Source of the DNA: Echinostoma caproni
Taxonomy: Eukaryota > Platyhelminthes > Trematoda > Plagiorchiida > Echinostomatidae
Length of the DNA: 64,000 nt
Direction: 5' to 3'
NCBI GenBank assembly: GCA_900618425.1
Contig: UZAN01039920.1
Span: 1 to 64,000, forward strand
In this document: piece after piece, positions 1 through 11,320 of the stretch
How the letters are laid out: each line of letters opens with the position of its first letter
How positions within the stretch are numbered: position 1 is the stretch's first letter
Made by a program: the position numbers and the translations under genes
Notes under the pieces: model-generated
Seen by the model: only the letters and a program-made list of their open reading frames with translations
The model's database searches: none
What the model was told of the DNA's origin: nothing

Positions 1-69
1 TCTTAATCTGAAATAACAAATTCTCTTTGTCAGCTTGTTGCGGGGACCGCGCTTCGCTCATCTTAGCAC

Positions 70-250
70 CAAACGGTGGGCGGATTTAAACTGATGATCC
101 TTCAGACTCCACCTACACTCAGAATCTATAGTTTGTCCAATTAACCATACATTCAGAATACACTAGACCCGAAATTCGTTCTCACAGGAGATCGTAAGTT
201 TTTCATATCCACTGTCCTGTCCGGGCTTCGAATTCCAAACCCAATGCATA
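70..250 (-). repeat. tRNA-derived SINE, family A, copy 1
   Basis: Read on the minus strand, this holds a B-box-like stretch (GGAATTCGAAGCCCGG, about 222-237) followed by the family body: a segment like GGGTCTAGTGTATTCTGAATG, a purine-rich part, then AGTCTGAAGGATCATCAG. The same order occurs in the copies near 0.5, 11.2 and 29.2 kb. Such elements are transcribed by RNA polymerase III and moved by a LINE partner. The copy is diverged. Ends are approximate, and the tail differs from those of copies 3 and 4. Confidence 0.6.
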
Positions 251-459
251 CATGTCCAATTCTTTGCTGTATAGCCTACCAAAAATCGCTTTACATAATT
301 GCAGAAAAACTCCATTATGTGTCAAGAATTGGAAAACGTTAAACTTAATTTTTTATTACAATCAGTGCGTTTCAGTCCCAGATTTAACAGTTTTATTTTT
401 ATCACTGTATACTCAAAGCACCTTTTCAGCTTTTCACAGTTAATTCACAGTTCCTTGTT

Positions 460-665
460 AGTAGTGATATGGTGACGCACACGATTGTCATGCGATGGGT
501 CCGGAGTTCAAGTCCCAAACGAGACAGTGAATATGCACTACTGGTGAGCTCTAACAAGAGCACACTTCGAGTCTATTTAGTGCTTCCGCGTGTTTGGTTG
601 AATCAATGAACTGAGGATTGTGCGTGAATGTGAAGTCCGAAGAATAATTAGTCAAATCAATCAAT
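460..665 (+). repeat. tRNA-derived SINE, family A, copy 2
   Basis: The copy has a tRNA-like head with an A-box-like ATGGTGACGC and a B-box-like GAGTTCAAGTCCC (about 504-516). The body follows: CTGGTGAGCTCTAAC, TTAGTGCTTCC, GTTTGGTTGAATCAATGAAC and GTGAAGTCCGAAG. The end is rich in TCAAATCAATC. It is one of the clearest copies of the family in the window. It lies about 200 bases from copy 1 in the opposite orientation. Confidence 0.7.
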
Positions 666-1190
666 TTTCAGCTTTCGTTTCGCTGTGTTACCTTTTCGAA
701 ACTTTGCTCTAGTTCTTCATCATAAAGCGATCAGGATCGCCTAGTGCGTGGTAACTCACCAGTGCATCAATAAAAGACGGATTAAAAAATGGTGTCAGTA
801 GTTTTCGAAGATACTTTGGCGGTTGAGTAAAAATAATGTCGGGTACCATTATTGCATCCATTTATTGTTAATCGACAAAGTTTACGCCCGGTGAATCACA
901 AGTTTTTGCACATCAACCGTGTACTAAATAGCTAATTACCTTTACCTGTTTGTAAGTGGTCGCGGTTCCAAAACACACAACTGTTATGCATAGGTGGCCA
1001 GTTTCAATGAACTGTTTTGTGTCTTCCTGCAGTTCAAATTTCCGAACTAGTATCAGAAATATTGGTTTAAACAAAACAGCAGAGTGGTAAACAAGTTCTT
1101 TTTCGGAGATTCATATTCATGCCGATCCATCTCAAAATATATATCACTGATTTGAAATAAAATCGTCTTGGGAAAATAAAATCACATAAC
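666..1190. other. No gene recognised
   Basis: AT-rich sequence without a recognisable exon, repeat or RNA gene. Confidence 0.5.
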
Positions 1191-1196
1191 AGATTC

Positions 1197-1514
1197 CTAG
1201 AAATCGCCTGATCGTGAGTATGAAATGAGTATACACAGAATGAGACCACAGAATTTGGAAATTTGTCCTTCAGTCAAAAACACAACTGGCCTGGAAGTGA
1301 ACAACACACGAAGCCTGGATTCATAGAAAGTCTTATCGATTGTGTCGGATAATCTTCTTTGTATGATCTCAGCTGATGTGTCCCCTTTGAACGGTAAATA
1401 AATGTACACAATTTTTTTCCTAACCTCAGTTTTTTTTAAAGAGTTTTCCGTGCATTGAATCATTATGTTGACTATACGCTCCGGATACGTGTTACGTGCA
1501 AAGATCAATTTCAA
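1197..1514 (-). pseudogene. Penelope-like element fragment, RT to GIY-YIG linker (lineage C)
   Basis: The minus-strand frame reads NTYPERIVNIMI, then KKIVYIYLPFKGDTSAEIIQ, then DKTFYESRLRVLFTSRPVV. This is the linker that joins the reverse transcriptase to the C-terminal GIY-YIG endonuclease in Penelope-like retroelements: an N-YP--(F)I motif, then LPFKGD, then a basic RLR-LF-SRP. Neither RT motifs nor a GIY-YIG domain follow within the piece, so it is a fragment of roughly 100 codons. Almost the same protein segment occurs on the plus strand near 53.9-54.1 kb, so both come from one family. The family assignment rests on motif recognition, not on a search. Confidence 0.7.
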
Positions 1515-1519
1515 ATATT

Positions 1520-2719
1520 AGCTCAACTCTAGAAATGTTAACCCTCTGCAATGACCCTTAGATATAGATTTAAACAAACTTATTAACGAGTCATACTTGC
1601 CAGGTTATTTGGATTCATTGTGTGGTAATGCGTCTTTCTCCAACGTTATTCATTTCTATGTAGTTTGTTTTACCGGGAACAATTTTCACGATGTAAGTTT
1701 CCTTTTTGATATCAGCAATTTGCTACCCCATTGTTGTCCTCGTTTGTGAGCGAGATCATAAGTTATCCCTCACCAAGACCTACTTTGTTGTTCAGTCGTT
1801 TGTAGAGGAAGAGTTCAGTTGATTTATCAAACAAAGAACTATGTGTCATCTACGTGGAACTCATTTCAACTTCTACGTTCAACCCTTTTCCGTGAAACAC
1901 TGGCGGATCATTGGCGTAATAAAATATTGCTTGAATTACCACCTGACCATGCCCATTGCTAATCGAATGTAGTGAAGATCAGATAATTAAAACTGGCGTG
2001 GAAATTAATACACGTGGGTGTGAATGAAAGTATGGTCAGCTCAGCACTCCAGGTTTACCACAATACGCCGCCGAGTTCACGCATTGCAGTGCACCCACGC
2101 ACATCGCTTTTTACGGTTTCTGATCCTACACTTCGTCCAATTCACGCGAATGTAATCAATTTTGATCCAAAGAAATAATTCGTCTACTCCATAGCACTTT
2201 AGAATATTGGTGGTTTGGGGAGGAGTCAGGTCACGAAAACAAACCGGTGCAGGCTGAAATCTGGATTCAATCACACATCGGATGCGAAGAATTGACAAAT
2301 ATTGATTCGTTAGCCTGTATCTATGTGATGCTTTTCTTCGACACCATTCTTGTAATAATACTTTGAATAACTTAATCTGTTCAAGAAGTTACAAACTTGG
2401 CAAAATAATTATATATATATACATATATTATAATAAGTGGTATATGAATGACTGGACAAAAGTTCACTGGAAGCACACGAATGTACATATCTTGCTCACA
2501 GTAAGCAATATATAGTAATCATTATGAGGGTAAAATTATTGTCATTCTCGAATCGATTGATTTTATGGTGTCAGCGCTCATTGCCAATTGCAACTGCATG
2601 CAATTTTTGTAAACAGTTCAACAATCAACTAGCTATAATCTTGTTTAATTCATAATACATTTATGGTACAGAACCGTCTTTTTTATTGTTACTATAGTGT
2701 GTAGTTTTATCCGATTCCA
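1520..2719. other. No gene recognised
   Basis: Non-coding, AT-rich. It includes a short TA/CATATA-type simple repeat near 2409-2430. No exon or RNA gene is evident. Confidence 0.5.
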
Positions 2720-3655
2720 TAGTCAAAGTCAAAGTTTTATTATGGGAATAGCTTACAAGCTGGTGCTTCTCTTGTCCCATAGGATGTTTACATAGATGAA
2801 TCGTTACACATCAAAAAAGGAGTCACATAGGGATCCGGGTAGGAGATAGAGAATGTAGGCTACAGTGAATCCCGTTTGCCTTTAGTGTACGAATGTGAGG
2901 TGTGCCAAGATTTTGTCGAGTCTCTGCTTGAAAGATTCAATAGTGGGTGCACAAACGACATGAGATGGAAGGGCATTCCAAGATTTGCATACTCTGACAG
3001 CAAAAGACTGGCGCCGGCAATCCAGTCGAGACTTTGGAATCAGTAGTTTGAAACGGTGTCCCCTTAGGTGTACATTGTTCGATAACATGAGAAGCGATCG
3101 ACACGGATGGTTTGGGTTCTTCAGTATTTGATACGTCAAAATCAAGTCTCCTCGAGTTCGGCGATACTGAGCGGAATATAGTCCCAATGATCGCAATCTG
3201 TCCTCGTATGACAGGTATTGGAATCCCTTGACCATCTTGGTGGCCATCCTTTGTGGACGCTCAAGCATCTTGCGATCACGCTGAAGCCATGGACTCCAAG
3301 CTTGGATGGCGTACTCTGTATAGGGTCGAATGTACGCTGATAGCAAACGTGGGAATAGTGATGATTCAAACCGGCCAAAGACTCGCCGAAGTAAGCCGAC
3401 ATTCTTCATAGCAGCAGACGAAGCCTTAGCACAGTTGTTGGAGCAGCTTAAATCCTCCTGAACAACAATACCCAAGTCCTTTTCGCTTGAAGTATGTGGT
3501 AGCTGCTGGTCCCCGAGGAAATAAGAGAATTTCCGCTTGTGGCGTAGGGATAGGACTTTGCATTTAGAAACATTAAATTCAATGTCGTTCTCCTTAGACC
3601 ATTGATAAGCTGCGTTGAGTGATTCCTGAGTGATTCCATGTAACTGTGAATCTCA
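2720..3655 (-). mobile_element. 5'-truncated CR1-like LINE, copy 1
   Basis: The element carries the C-terminal part of the LINE polyprotein (3652-2882) and a 3' UTR. The UTR has the family-specific stretch AGCACCAGCTTGTAAGCTAT and CCCATAATAAAACTTTG, and it ends at about 2720 in two copies of TTTGAC. A short tandem repeat in place of poly(A) is usual for CR1-group LINEs. The same 3' stretch recurs at 34.7 kb (minus) and 52.1 kb (plus). Sequence upstream of about 3655 no longer matches, as expected from incomplete reverse transcription. Confidence 0.8.
2882..3652 (-). pseudogene. Non-LTR reverse transcriptase C-terminus (CR1/jockey-like)
   Basis: One frame stays open for about 256 codons from just after a TGA at 3655-3653 to the stop at 2882. 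It begins in the region after the RT catalytic motif (LNAAYQWSKENDIEFNVSKC and FSYFLGDQQLPHTSSEKDLG). It continues with GLLRRVFGRFESSLFPRLL, YIRPYTEYAIQAWSPWLQ and RMATKMVKG, and ends in the conserved RRQSFAVRVCKSWNALPS and IESFKQRLDKIL. These are the thumb and C-terminal motifs of CR1/jockey-type LINE polymerases. The fingers, palm (including the -ADD motif) and endonuclease are missing, so it cannot act alone. The intact frame suggests a fairly recent insertion compared with the plus-strand copy at 49.5 kb. Confidence 0.85.
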
Positions 3656-6600
3656 CATGTGGCTACGGAGAAACAAAAAGAGTGCTTTTTAAAGAAGACT
3701 CGTGGAGAACCAACATGATGAGTTTTGTCGTAAAAGAAACGTTACCGGAAAAGTTTTAAAGCTCTGTCAGGCCGCACAAATGAAATGAAATAGCTTCATT
3801 ATCTGTGAAAACCCCCAAAGGGTATAGCACGCTTGCAGTTTACCGCAGGTTTAGCCCCGAAAATGGTTTTCTAGGCTCACACAACTGGACGTATACAACG
3901 GGATCGGTAATACATCCCGGATCTTGCGCTCCAGCTTCTCCACAGAGATAACTTCCTGCCGAAATCATTTTGTACTCTTAGCGACTGCCTGTATTGGTTT
4001 CATGTTTTAGTAGGTCTCATCTATGTAAGATCGAAGCCACTAGCAGGAAGCGAATATGAAGCCTTGTTTTGGGGTCGTTCCATTTTTCTAAAGTATTTAA
4101 CTATTAATTGTGTTTTTATTTCGTAGTTCAGTCACAAGTTCACAAGGTCCTAACAAGTCCTCTATCAACATGCTTCTCTTACAGTGATGTTACACCTTTC
4201 CGAGTATTTTAAGGTTGTTCATACGGGGATGACCTAGTGGCGTTCCTACACCGGATACTCATTGGAACCGGTGACCATCAAAACCAGTATCTCTCGGGAC
4301 CGCTTTATTACCCTCTTTTTCGATCGTTTGGAATCAGGGCTCTTAGCTCTGTATATGAGCTAGCTGCTCAATATCATCAATTTCACACTACTCCAGTATA
4401 TTGTGGGTATGCAAGTCACTGCCTATTTTTCGGTTTCGATGAAACCACTACTTTTGGGACTACCCGCGGACACTTAATTGATTATAGCACCGCTCTGCGG
4501 TAGGCATTTATTCAGATAAAGCCAATTTCTTCAGATTATAAATCTTGTGGTACAGCCATACTGAGTTCTCTGTTCCAAGATATCATAACTGAAGGGCAAA
4601 TTTCGCCGCAACGTAAAAGCTGGAGGAAAACCTACAAACAAGCAAGCATATTCAACAAGGTCCAGGTTCGGTTTGCGTTGAATAATTTGACGCATGAAAT
4701 CATCTTGCACTGCTGCAAGTCACAGTTCGTTCTAGCGTTCTGTAGAAAATTAGGAAAAGATAATTTGAAATCTGAAATACCTCTTTCAAACTGCTTTGTT
4801 GAAAAGAACGGCAAGTAATCTCCGTGAAACTTACCATAAAATTTCAGAAATGATAGACTGAGGATAATGCAATTTGGCGGAAGATTCCGAACACCAGGTC
4901 TCGAGTATCGTACGTTAATATACTTTATAAAATAACTGCGGTCGGGTTCCCATAAACAAAACCCTTATCGTTTTCATTGTTTGCAAGCCAGCTTTTTAAC
5001 TCATTTTGGTAACAGCAATGATAAGTGAGGTTAGTAGTAGCAACCGATTACGTGACAAATCAGTTGAAACCATTTCATTCGATGTCCGTGGGCGGTATGT
5101 AGCAGAAGAATGCTCTGTTTGTTTGATTCCAGTTCGGATTTAGCAATAGAAATGGCAATGAAATCCGTGTAAACTGCTGCTCAGTTATTCGCAGATTTTA
5201 GTTCAATTTGTTTTCATTCTAAAAGATTTTATTTTGATTCAACCACCTAATTTCACGTTCACCAATACTCTGAGTCAATTTGCTCTAACAGAGCTGATTG
5301 TTACACTAAACAACACGGTTTTGTGTGCACGTAAATAACGTAGATAACATGCATCTGTCAGGGAATCTGTGAACGATTGACATGCAACGTCTGTGCACAA
5401 AAACACAACAGCGCGAATCAGAGGGAAAAACAAACAATGTGGCTTGTAAAAACAAACAAAAATTCAAACTAGCTTGCACCGTTCTTACTTACTGTGTCAA
5501 ATTTGTGATAGGGAGTGAGCGTGGTGACACATATCGCACAACCTAACACCACCCATGTTTTTTGCATCTCGGCAATAGGCGATACATTAACCGAGGACAC
5601 ATGTTAGATAGACCAGGTGGTAAGCCTTCTTGTTTTTCTATGACAGGAATACACACACAAATTAATGTTTATTAATCGGATTATTCTGTGTTTGGACTGG
5701 AAAGAGTTTCCTTTTCTAATTCTGAATTTTTTGATTCTGATAAACATTCACACGGGAAACATTTTTAAGGCAGAGTTAACAAAAACGCTGAAAGGAAGTC
5801 AATCCGGTGTTGCGAGTGGGCTGGTATAATACTTACGGAAGAGAAAGCAATTTTCACGAGCGCGTGTGCCTTTGGATATAATCTTCGTGATTCAATCTCC
5901 AAACAGTGGGTAATAACGGTCATGCACTGCTAACGGAAGACCGGCAGAATACAATGAATAATACTGTTACAACTAATCGTAAAGGAACGCATCGGGTCAG
6001 TACCGGTGTCCATCATTAACTCTAATGAAGGGCAGAAGGCTTTCACGCATACAAACATATTAACAGCTATGGTCCAATGCTTTACAACTGGTTTTAAAAG
6101 TTACACTAATATCGCCGAAGAAATTGAACGAATAGATTGTCCCGGCGAGTTAGGGACTACAGACCGAATTTCATTTTATTTTTCTTCAGTTTTTAAACTG
6201 AAGAAAAGGAAGGAATCCTGCTTTTGTTTGAAACCGCTTAAATAAACCATGCATTAGTTGAGAAAATTGTATTTTGTTTTAGTTGTTGTTGTTGTTGTTG
6301 TTGGTTTTGCTCACCATTATGGAGCAGACTTCACTTATTCTATTGGGATAACTATATACCCAGTTAAGATCCAGAAAATGAATGAATAATGAATATAAAT
6401 ATAAATATAAGTTCCTTAAATGAAAAATAGCTCGGTATTAACATTTGTGTGCCGTGAGGAATTGCCAAATATTGTATTGAGACTGGAAGACACTATCCAT
6501 TAGAGTATAAAGTACTATAATCCACCGGAAACATTTTGAGTCCTATTAACTTGGATTTGAGAAATCAACGTTTTTGGATTTGGAACGCATTCCTCTGTAT

Positions 6601-7664
6601 TACCTAAGGTTTTCACGGTAAAATGTCAGATATTTGAGTTTCTTCAGGAGATTAGTTGAAGTCTGTACAATTAGTAGCCTTGAAACTATCCAAAGACCGA
6701 AGTATCTTTCTGACTGCATAATCAGAGAAGTTGAAACCATGTATTAGAAATACATATAAGGAACTATACATGCAGTGAAAATTCACAAACAACTCAAAAC
6801 CTAAGGACTATTATTTTAACTAGTAATGTCAAACCCCGTTTGGAATGTATCAAAATGTATCAATACCACAACGAAATACACTCAATCTTTTGCCCCATGC
6901 GATTCTCGGGTGTATAAAAATAATCCAAATGAGCCGAGTTTGGATTCTTTTGTAGCTGAAAATCTGGAAACTTGGCATGATTTAAAGCACAATTATTGAA
7001 TTTGTGACGAATTAGCACTGAATGATCAGACTCTGCCGGAGAACCGATTCATATGTTCTGTACCTAGCATTTTAATAACAATCTGGGGAACACACCTAAT
7101 GGTGCAACGCGAAGCGTTATTTGTATAAGCAACCGCTAACCTAATAAAGATAAACGTTGTAGGGATTGATCCAAAATTTAATTAACAGACGCACTGGTGC
7201 ACTATTCAAAATCATCTATGATACAATCAGTTTCTGTACCCCCTCTAAGTGAAATTTCAGTTTTTTCTATATTGCCTGCAGGAGTTTTGACTAATGATCC
7301 TTCGAACTGCATGCATTATCGCAAGTAAAGGACACCAACGTTTATGTGGTTTAGGTCTGTGAGATTTAAGTGAAACAGACCGAAACATTTTCTGAGTGCG
7401 CCCCTGTTTTCTCTTGCCACTATATTGCCCTATCTTATTGGTTTTAGTGGTGATTACCCAATCAAACCAACGATTTCTATTTGCCTTGCACCAATTTGAA
7501 GGCGCCGGCAAATATTTTCTTTACATACTGAAATCTGAACCGCCATTCATCTTTCTCACGAAAAAAACACTTCACGATGTCAAATTTCTGCAGCGTGTTT
7601 AATTTTTTGATTTTCTCCGTTTATAATTTCTCTTATCCAACAATTATTATTAACATTTTCAGAA
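3656..7664. other. No gene recognised; TTG microsatellite
   Basis: Mostly AT-rich unique-looking sequence. A short (TTG)n tract lies at about 6281-6302. The 88-codon open frame at 4237-4503 has no recognisable motif. A tRNA A-box-like GATGACCTAGTGG near 4228 is not followed by a clear B box. Confidence 0.5.
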
Positions 7665-7715
7665 ACGGAAACCGTTATTCAAAGGGCTGCCACACAACAC
7701 AGAGTGATGACAATT
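7665..7715 (-). repeat. Fragment of SINE family C
   Basis: About 25 bases around CAAAGGGCTGCCACACAACA match the distal part of the tRNA-derived element at 33.77-33.90 kb, in the same orientation. The tRNA-like head is not recognisable here, so only a remnant remains. Confidence 0.35.
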
Positions 7716-10160
7716 AGACTATGGCGGTGCTGACCTTTTCAGTCGTCAATCAGCGAAGGAAATCAAGCTCAAAAATCACAGTACTATCCTGAATCACGGG
7801 GTTATCAATCGGAAATCGTCTCATGACAAGTTGCTGCCCAGTTTTATCAATCAAGCTGATTGGTTATAACCTGAGTCATTATCTTTTTGGATTCCGTAAG
7901 GGTAACCTATGGAAATTTCCGTTGTCCGTTAATTTGTGCCCAGACGATGCTGATGTGGTAGATCACCTTGCTTTAAGTACGAATGTGCAATGAAGTTTAG
8001 GCCCGCGATATTTCCCGCCAAGGCGTAGGATGGTAAAATGTTATCCAGCTATATTTAAAGATTGTTCCCAATAGCAGAGGCTGTGGTAGGCTGCATGCAA
8101 TGTTACCATATCAGAACAGCTGTTTTTATCTGCTCGCACAAATGTTCCGGTTTTTCGTCAATTCTGTGACTGGAATTTCCATGCCTAATTGAACATGTTT
8201 ATGTTTACATCACTGCTCAGTTACATATAGATGATAACAAGACAAATGAAATATGATACTACCAAGCAGTCAGTCGATACCCGACAATATATGTGTGTGG
8301 TCGGATCGGTATCCTCAAATACTACTGGATGTTAATTGTCCCGCGGGAACTTTGGGGAGGGGGAGCCAATGCTATTCCACTTGGCTTGGGTCCATTGAAA
8401 TAATGTAAGATTTGAAAATCGTGGACGAAAGTGATCAGTTTTTGCTAAAGTGAAACATTAAAAAAAAATTCCAGACTCCACGGACACAGCCACGTATTTG
8501 CATTTATTAATTTCATTCAAACAATTGGAAGAGCTTCACGGCAGAAGCTTGAGATACGTAGCAGTTTGACAATTACCTTAGGATCATAGTGATACATTGA
8601 TTGGCTCATCTGAACTTCACATTGGTATGTTTCATCGTGATTGTTTGCGGCTAATACGCTTTTGGCCTCAGCCAATTTTGTGTGTGTAAACAACACTGAA
8701 AGAAAAAAACAAGTCAATTAATTGCTTTTGTATTTCGTCAGAGCTACGTTCCAAGCATAGTCATTATTATTATATCAATACCATTAAACGCACCTGTATA
8801 AAAATTGAATAAGGACCTAATTGGTTTCCGTTGCTCCTGGACTAATAATGAAATATTTATGTTATGGTGTCCCTATTTAGGTCACTTTGTTGAGAATTTT
8901 GTTGAAGTCACTTTGGCGTGTAAACGTTCATACAACATGCAACATGCATCATTTCAGCTGCAGGGAAATCTCCCAGGATGCGGATTTCGCGGTGCTGCGA
9001 TACAGTTTTTGTTTTGAGTAAATCTCATGTAACTGACCTAAGATGTGAAGTTTGGTAATCACTTCTGGTGTTTTTCAATTCGGTTATTACATAAAAGTTG
9101 CATATATTGTACTGCCTGTGGCCTTGTCTTTTAATTTGGATGATTGTCACAACCAAATCTATCAAATATATACCCTCAGATTTTGTTTCCAGCGGGGCCA
9201 CAAAAGTAGTACTCGTTGAAATCGAGCAATATAAATAGATTAAAAAGTAAGCAATTTGCATTTGCCCGTGCTAAAGGGAAATCCTGGATGATTTAAACGA
9301 AAGAAGTCCATCGGAGAATATACGCCGAGGGAACAGAAACACCTTGCTCCAGACTCAAGGATATGCGCTATTTCGCCTCATGCATTTGGGTACAAACGGA
9401 TAGTTTCGCTTGAAAATAAATGAAATGGCTCGTCACAACTGATTCATGCCTTGCAGAAAAACTTCAGAGCGCATATATAATAGGTGCACTCTGTTTATAA
9501 TGCTTTGTATCAATGTGTGTTAACGTGTAACGTTACCATCACAGATTTGATCATTTTTTAGTCACTCAATTTCCCGCTACTTAAATAAATTAAGTAGTTA
9601 GCTCACTTGTTTCTCTAATGCGGCTCAGTGACACTGGACCTGAATGATGCAGATACGAAACCTGAAGTGTTACCGTGAGACCACCGGCTTAAATCATACC
9701 GATAGCCTGGAGGTAACTTATAGAACTTAAAAAATGCATGGATTTTCACAGATGATGACTGCACAACACGGATGAAACAAATGTTCACAGTTAATACAAA
9801 GCATTCAGTGGTACGTGTGATGTCATTTTTATTCCCTTCAATATGGCGTCTATTTTATTGTGATATTTTCGAGTTAGCTACCTCAGATCCACGGGATTAG
9901 GTCGACTGTTTCCATCATCATATGGCGCATGGCGGTTGTAGCTCCAAAACCTAAGATATGATTGTAGGCATTTGTGATTTCCGAAACGCAAGAATAAATT
10001 ATTTGAACACAGGTGAAAGTGTTCTTCAAATTTTTATTTTAATAATGAATCTGAAATTTCCGTTTTCAAGGATATCTACGAAATAGCACAACCTATGTTT
10101 GCGAGCCTAATGCAGCAGTTGCAGCTTTCTCAGCTCTCTACCAGCCTCCACGGTAGAGAG
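7716..10160. other. No gene recognised
   Basis: AT-rich non-coding sequence. Open frames of 66-78 codons on both strands lack recognisable motifs and look random. Confidence 0.5.
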
Positions 10161-10164
10161 AAAA

Positions 10165-10345
10165 TGGAAAACGGTCCGATCAGTTGCCCGGTGGTGGAGT
10201 GGGTCGTGCGTTTGTGATCTACCAGATAGATTCCGAGTACTAGCTCCATTTGGGTCAATGAATTCAACCTGTTTAAGGAAAAAAGCTCCACGAAAAACTG
10301 GATCACATTTGAGGTCTCAGATTGAAGATAATCGTCTGTGCTTGC
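10165..10345 (+). repeat. tRNA-derived SINE, family B, copy 1
   Basis: It aligns by eye with the copy at 23.3 kb: AAAACGGTCCGATCAGTTGC, then GGTGGTGGAGTGGGTCGTGC (A-box region), then a decayed B-box region AGATTCCGAGTACTAGCTCC and TTTGGGTCAATGAATT. The B box is worse preserved than in copy 2. Ends are approximate. Confidence 0.55.
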
Positions 10346-11139
10346 GGTTATTGAACTTGCTGCTTAAAATGGAATGTCTTATTATTGGATGAATAAACAA
10401 AGGTATGCTCCTCTATCTATCGACCCTTGCTTCTCAGCGCTCGTCTCTATATACAGGGTGGTAGCTCTTGTTACAACATGGACCGTTTCAGGTGAAAATA
10501 TTGACTTTAAACTCTGTGATACAACCAGTTCCGTTGTTGTTGAATTGGGCTGGATATTGTATGCTCGTGGCACAGTTCCGGTCACCTTGTCTTAAGATGT
10601 TCCTATCGAGATAGAAACTAGCTAATAAAGTGCCATCAAAAATGCAAGTTGTTTTCAGAGATTACGGTTGAGTTTGTAATCGANGTTCAGTTAATTTCGC
10701 CCTCGGAGGGACCTGATTTCAGCTTCACTCTCATAAGAGACCACCAATATTTCGCTGTGCCGTCCTGTTTATGAAGGTAAATGGAAAACGTGTGAAATAC
10801 CATTGTGTCAGCCACTTTGCGGTTTTCGATTTCTAGGATAACAAACCATTATCCACCGTACAGCTGCACACATAATCATCATCTGGGTGGAGTCGAGGCT
10901 GAGTACCCAGAAGAGTACTGCTGATCATTGCAAAGCAAAATCCAGAACAAGTTGCTTCTGGAAACAGAAGGATAGGGCGGAATCGAAGGTTGAATTGCGA
11001 TAGATCTAGTGATGTATAGAGTAAGACAACGTAGTGGTTGTCGAACAACATGGGCGTCAAAATGACGCAAACTCTGACTTAATAAAACACGTTCTTCATT
11101 GTGCCTTAGTAGATTTAAGTTTGGTCTAGCATTTCACTT
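10346..11139. other. No gene recognised
   Basis: It contains a pair of complementary open frames (10374-10595 plus, 10382-10585 minus), neither with a known motif, and one ambiguous base at 10684. Confidence 0.45.
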
Positions 11140-11320
11140 ACAATTACTTGTGAGTAGTGGTGTGGGATAATTGTTTTTTATTGATTTGAGCTGACTATCC
11201 TTCGGACTTCACCTTCACGCACAACCTTCAGTTCACCGATACAACCATACACTCGGAAGCACTAGACTCGAATTATTTCAATGGAAGGCATCCGTGGGAT
11301 AGTGTACACTCTTAATCTCT
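11140..11320 (-). repeat. tRNA-derived SINE, family A, copy 3
   Basis: On the minus strand it has the body TCTAGTGCTTCCGAGTG and GTGAAGTCCGAAGGATAGTC. The 3' tail ATCCCACACCACTACTCACA is shared with the copy at 29.1 kb but not with copy 1. The B-box end is degraded. Confidence 0.6.
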
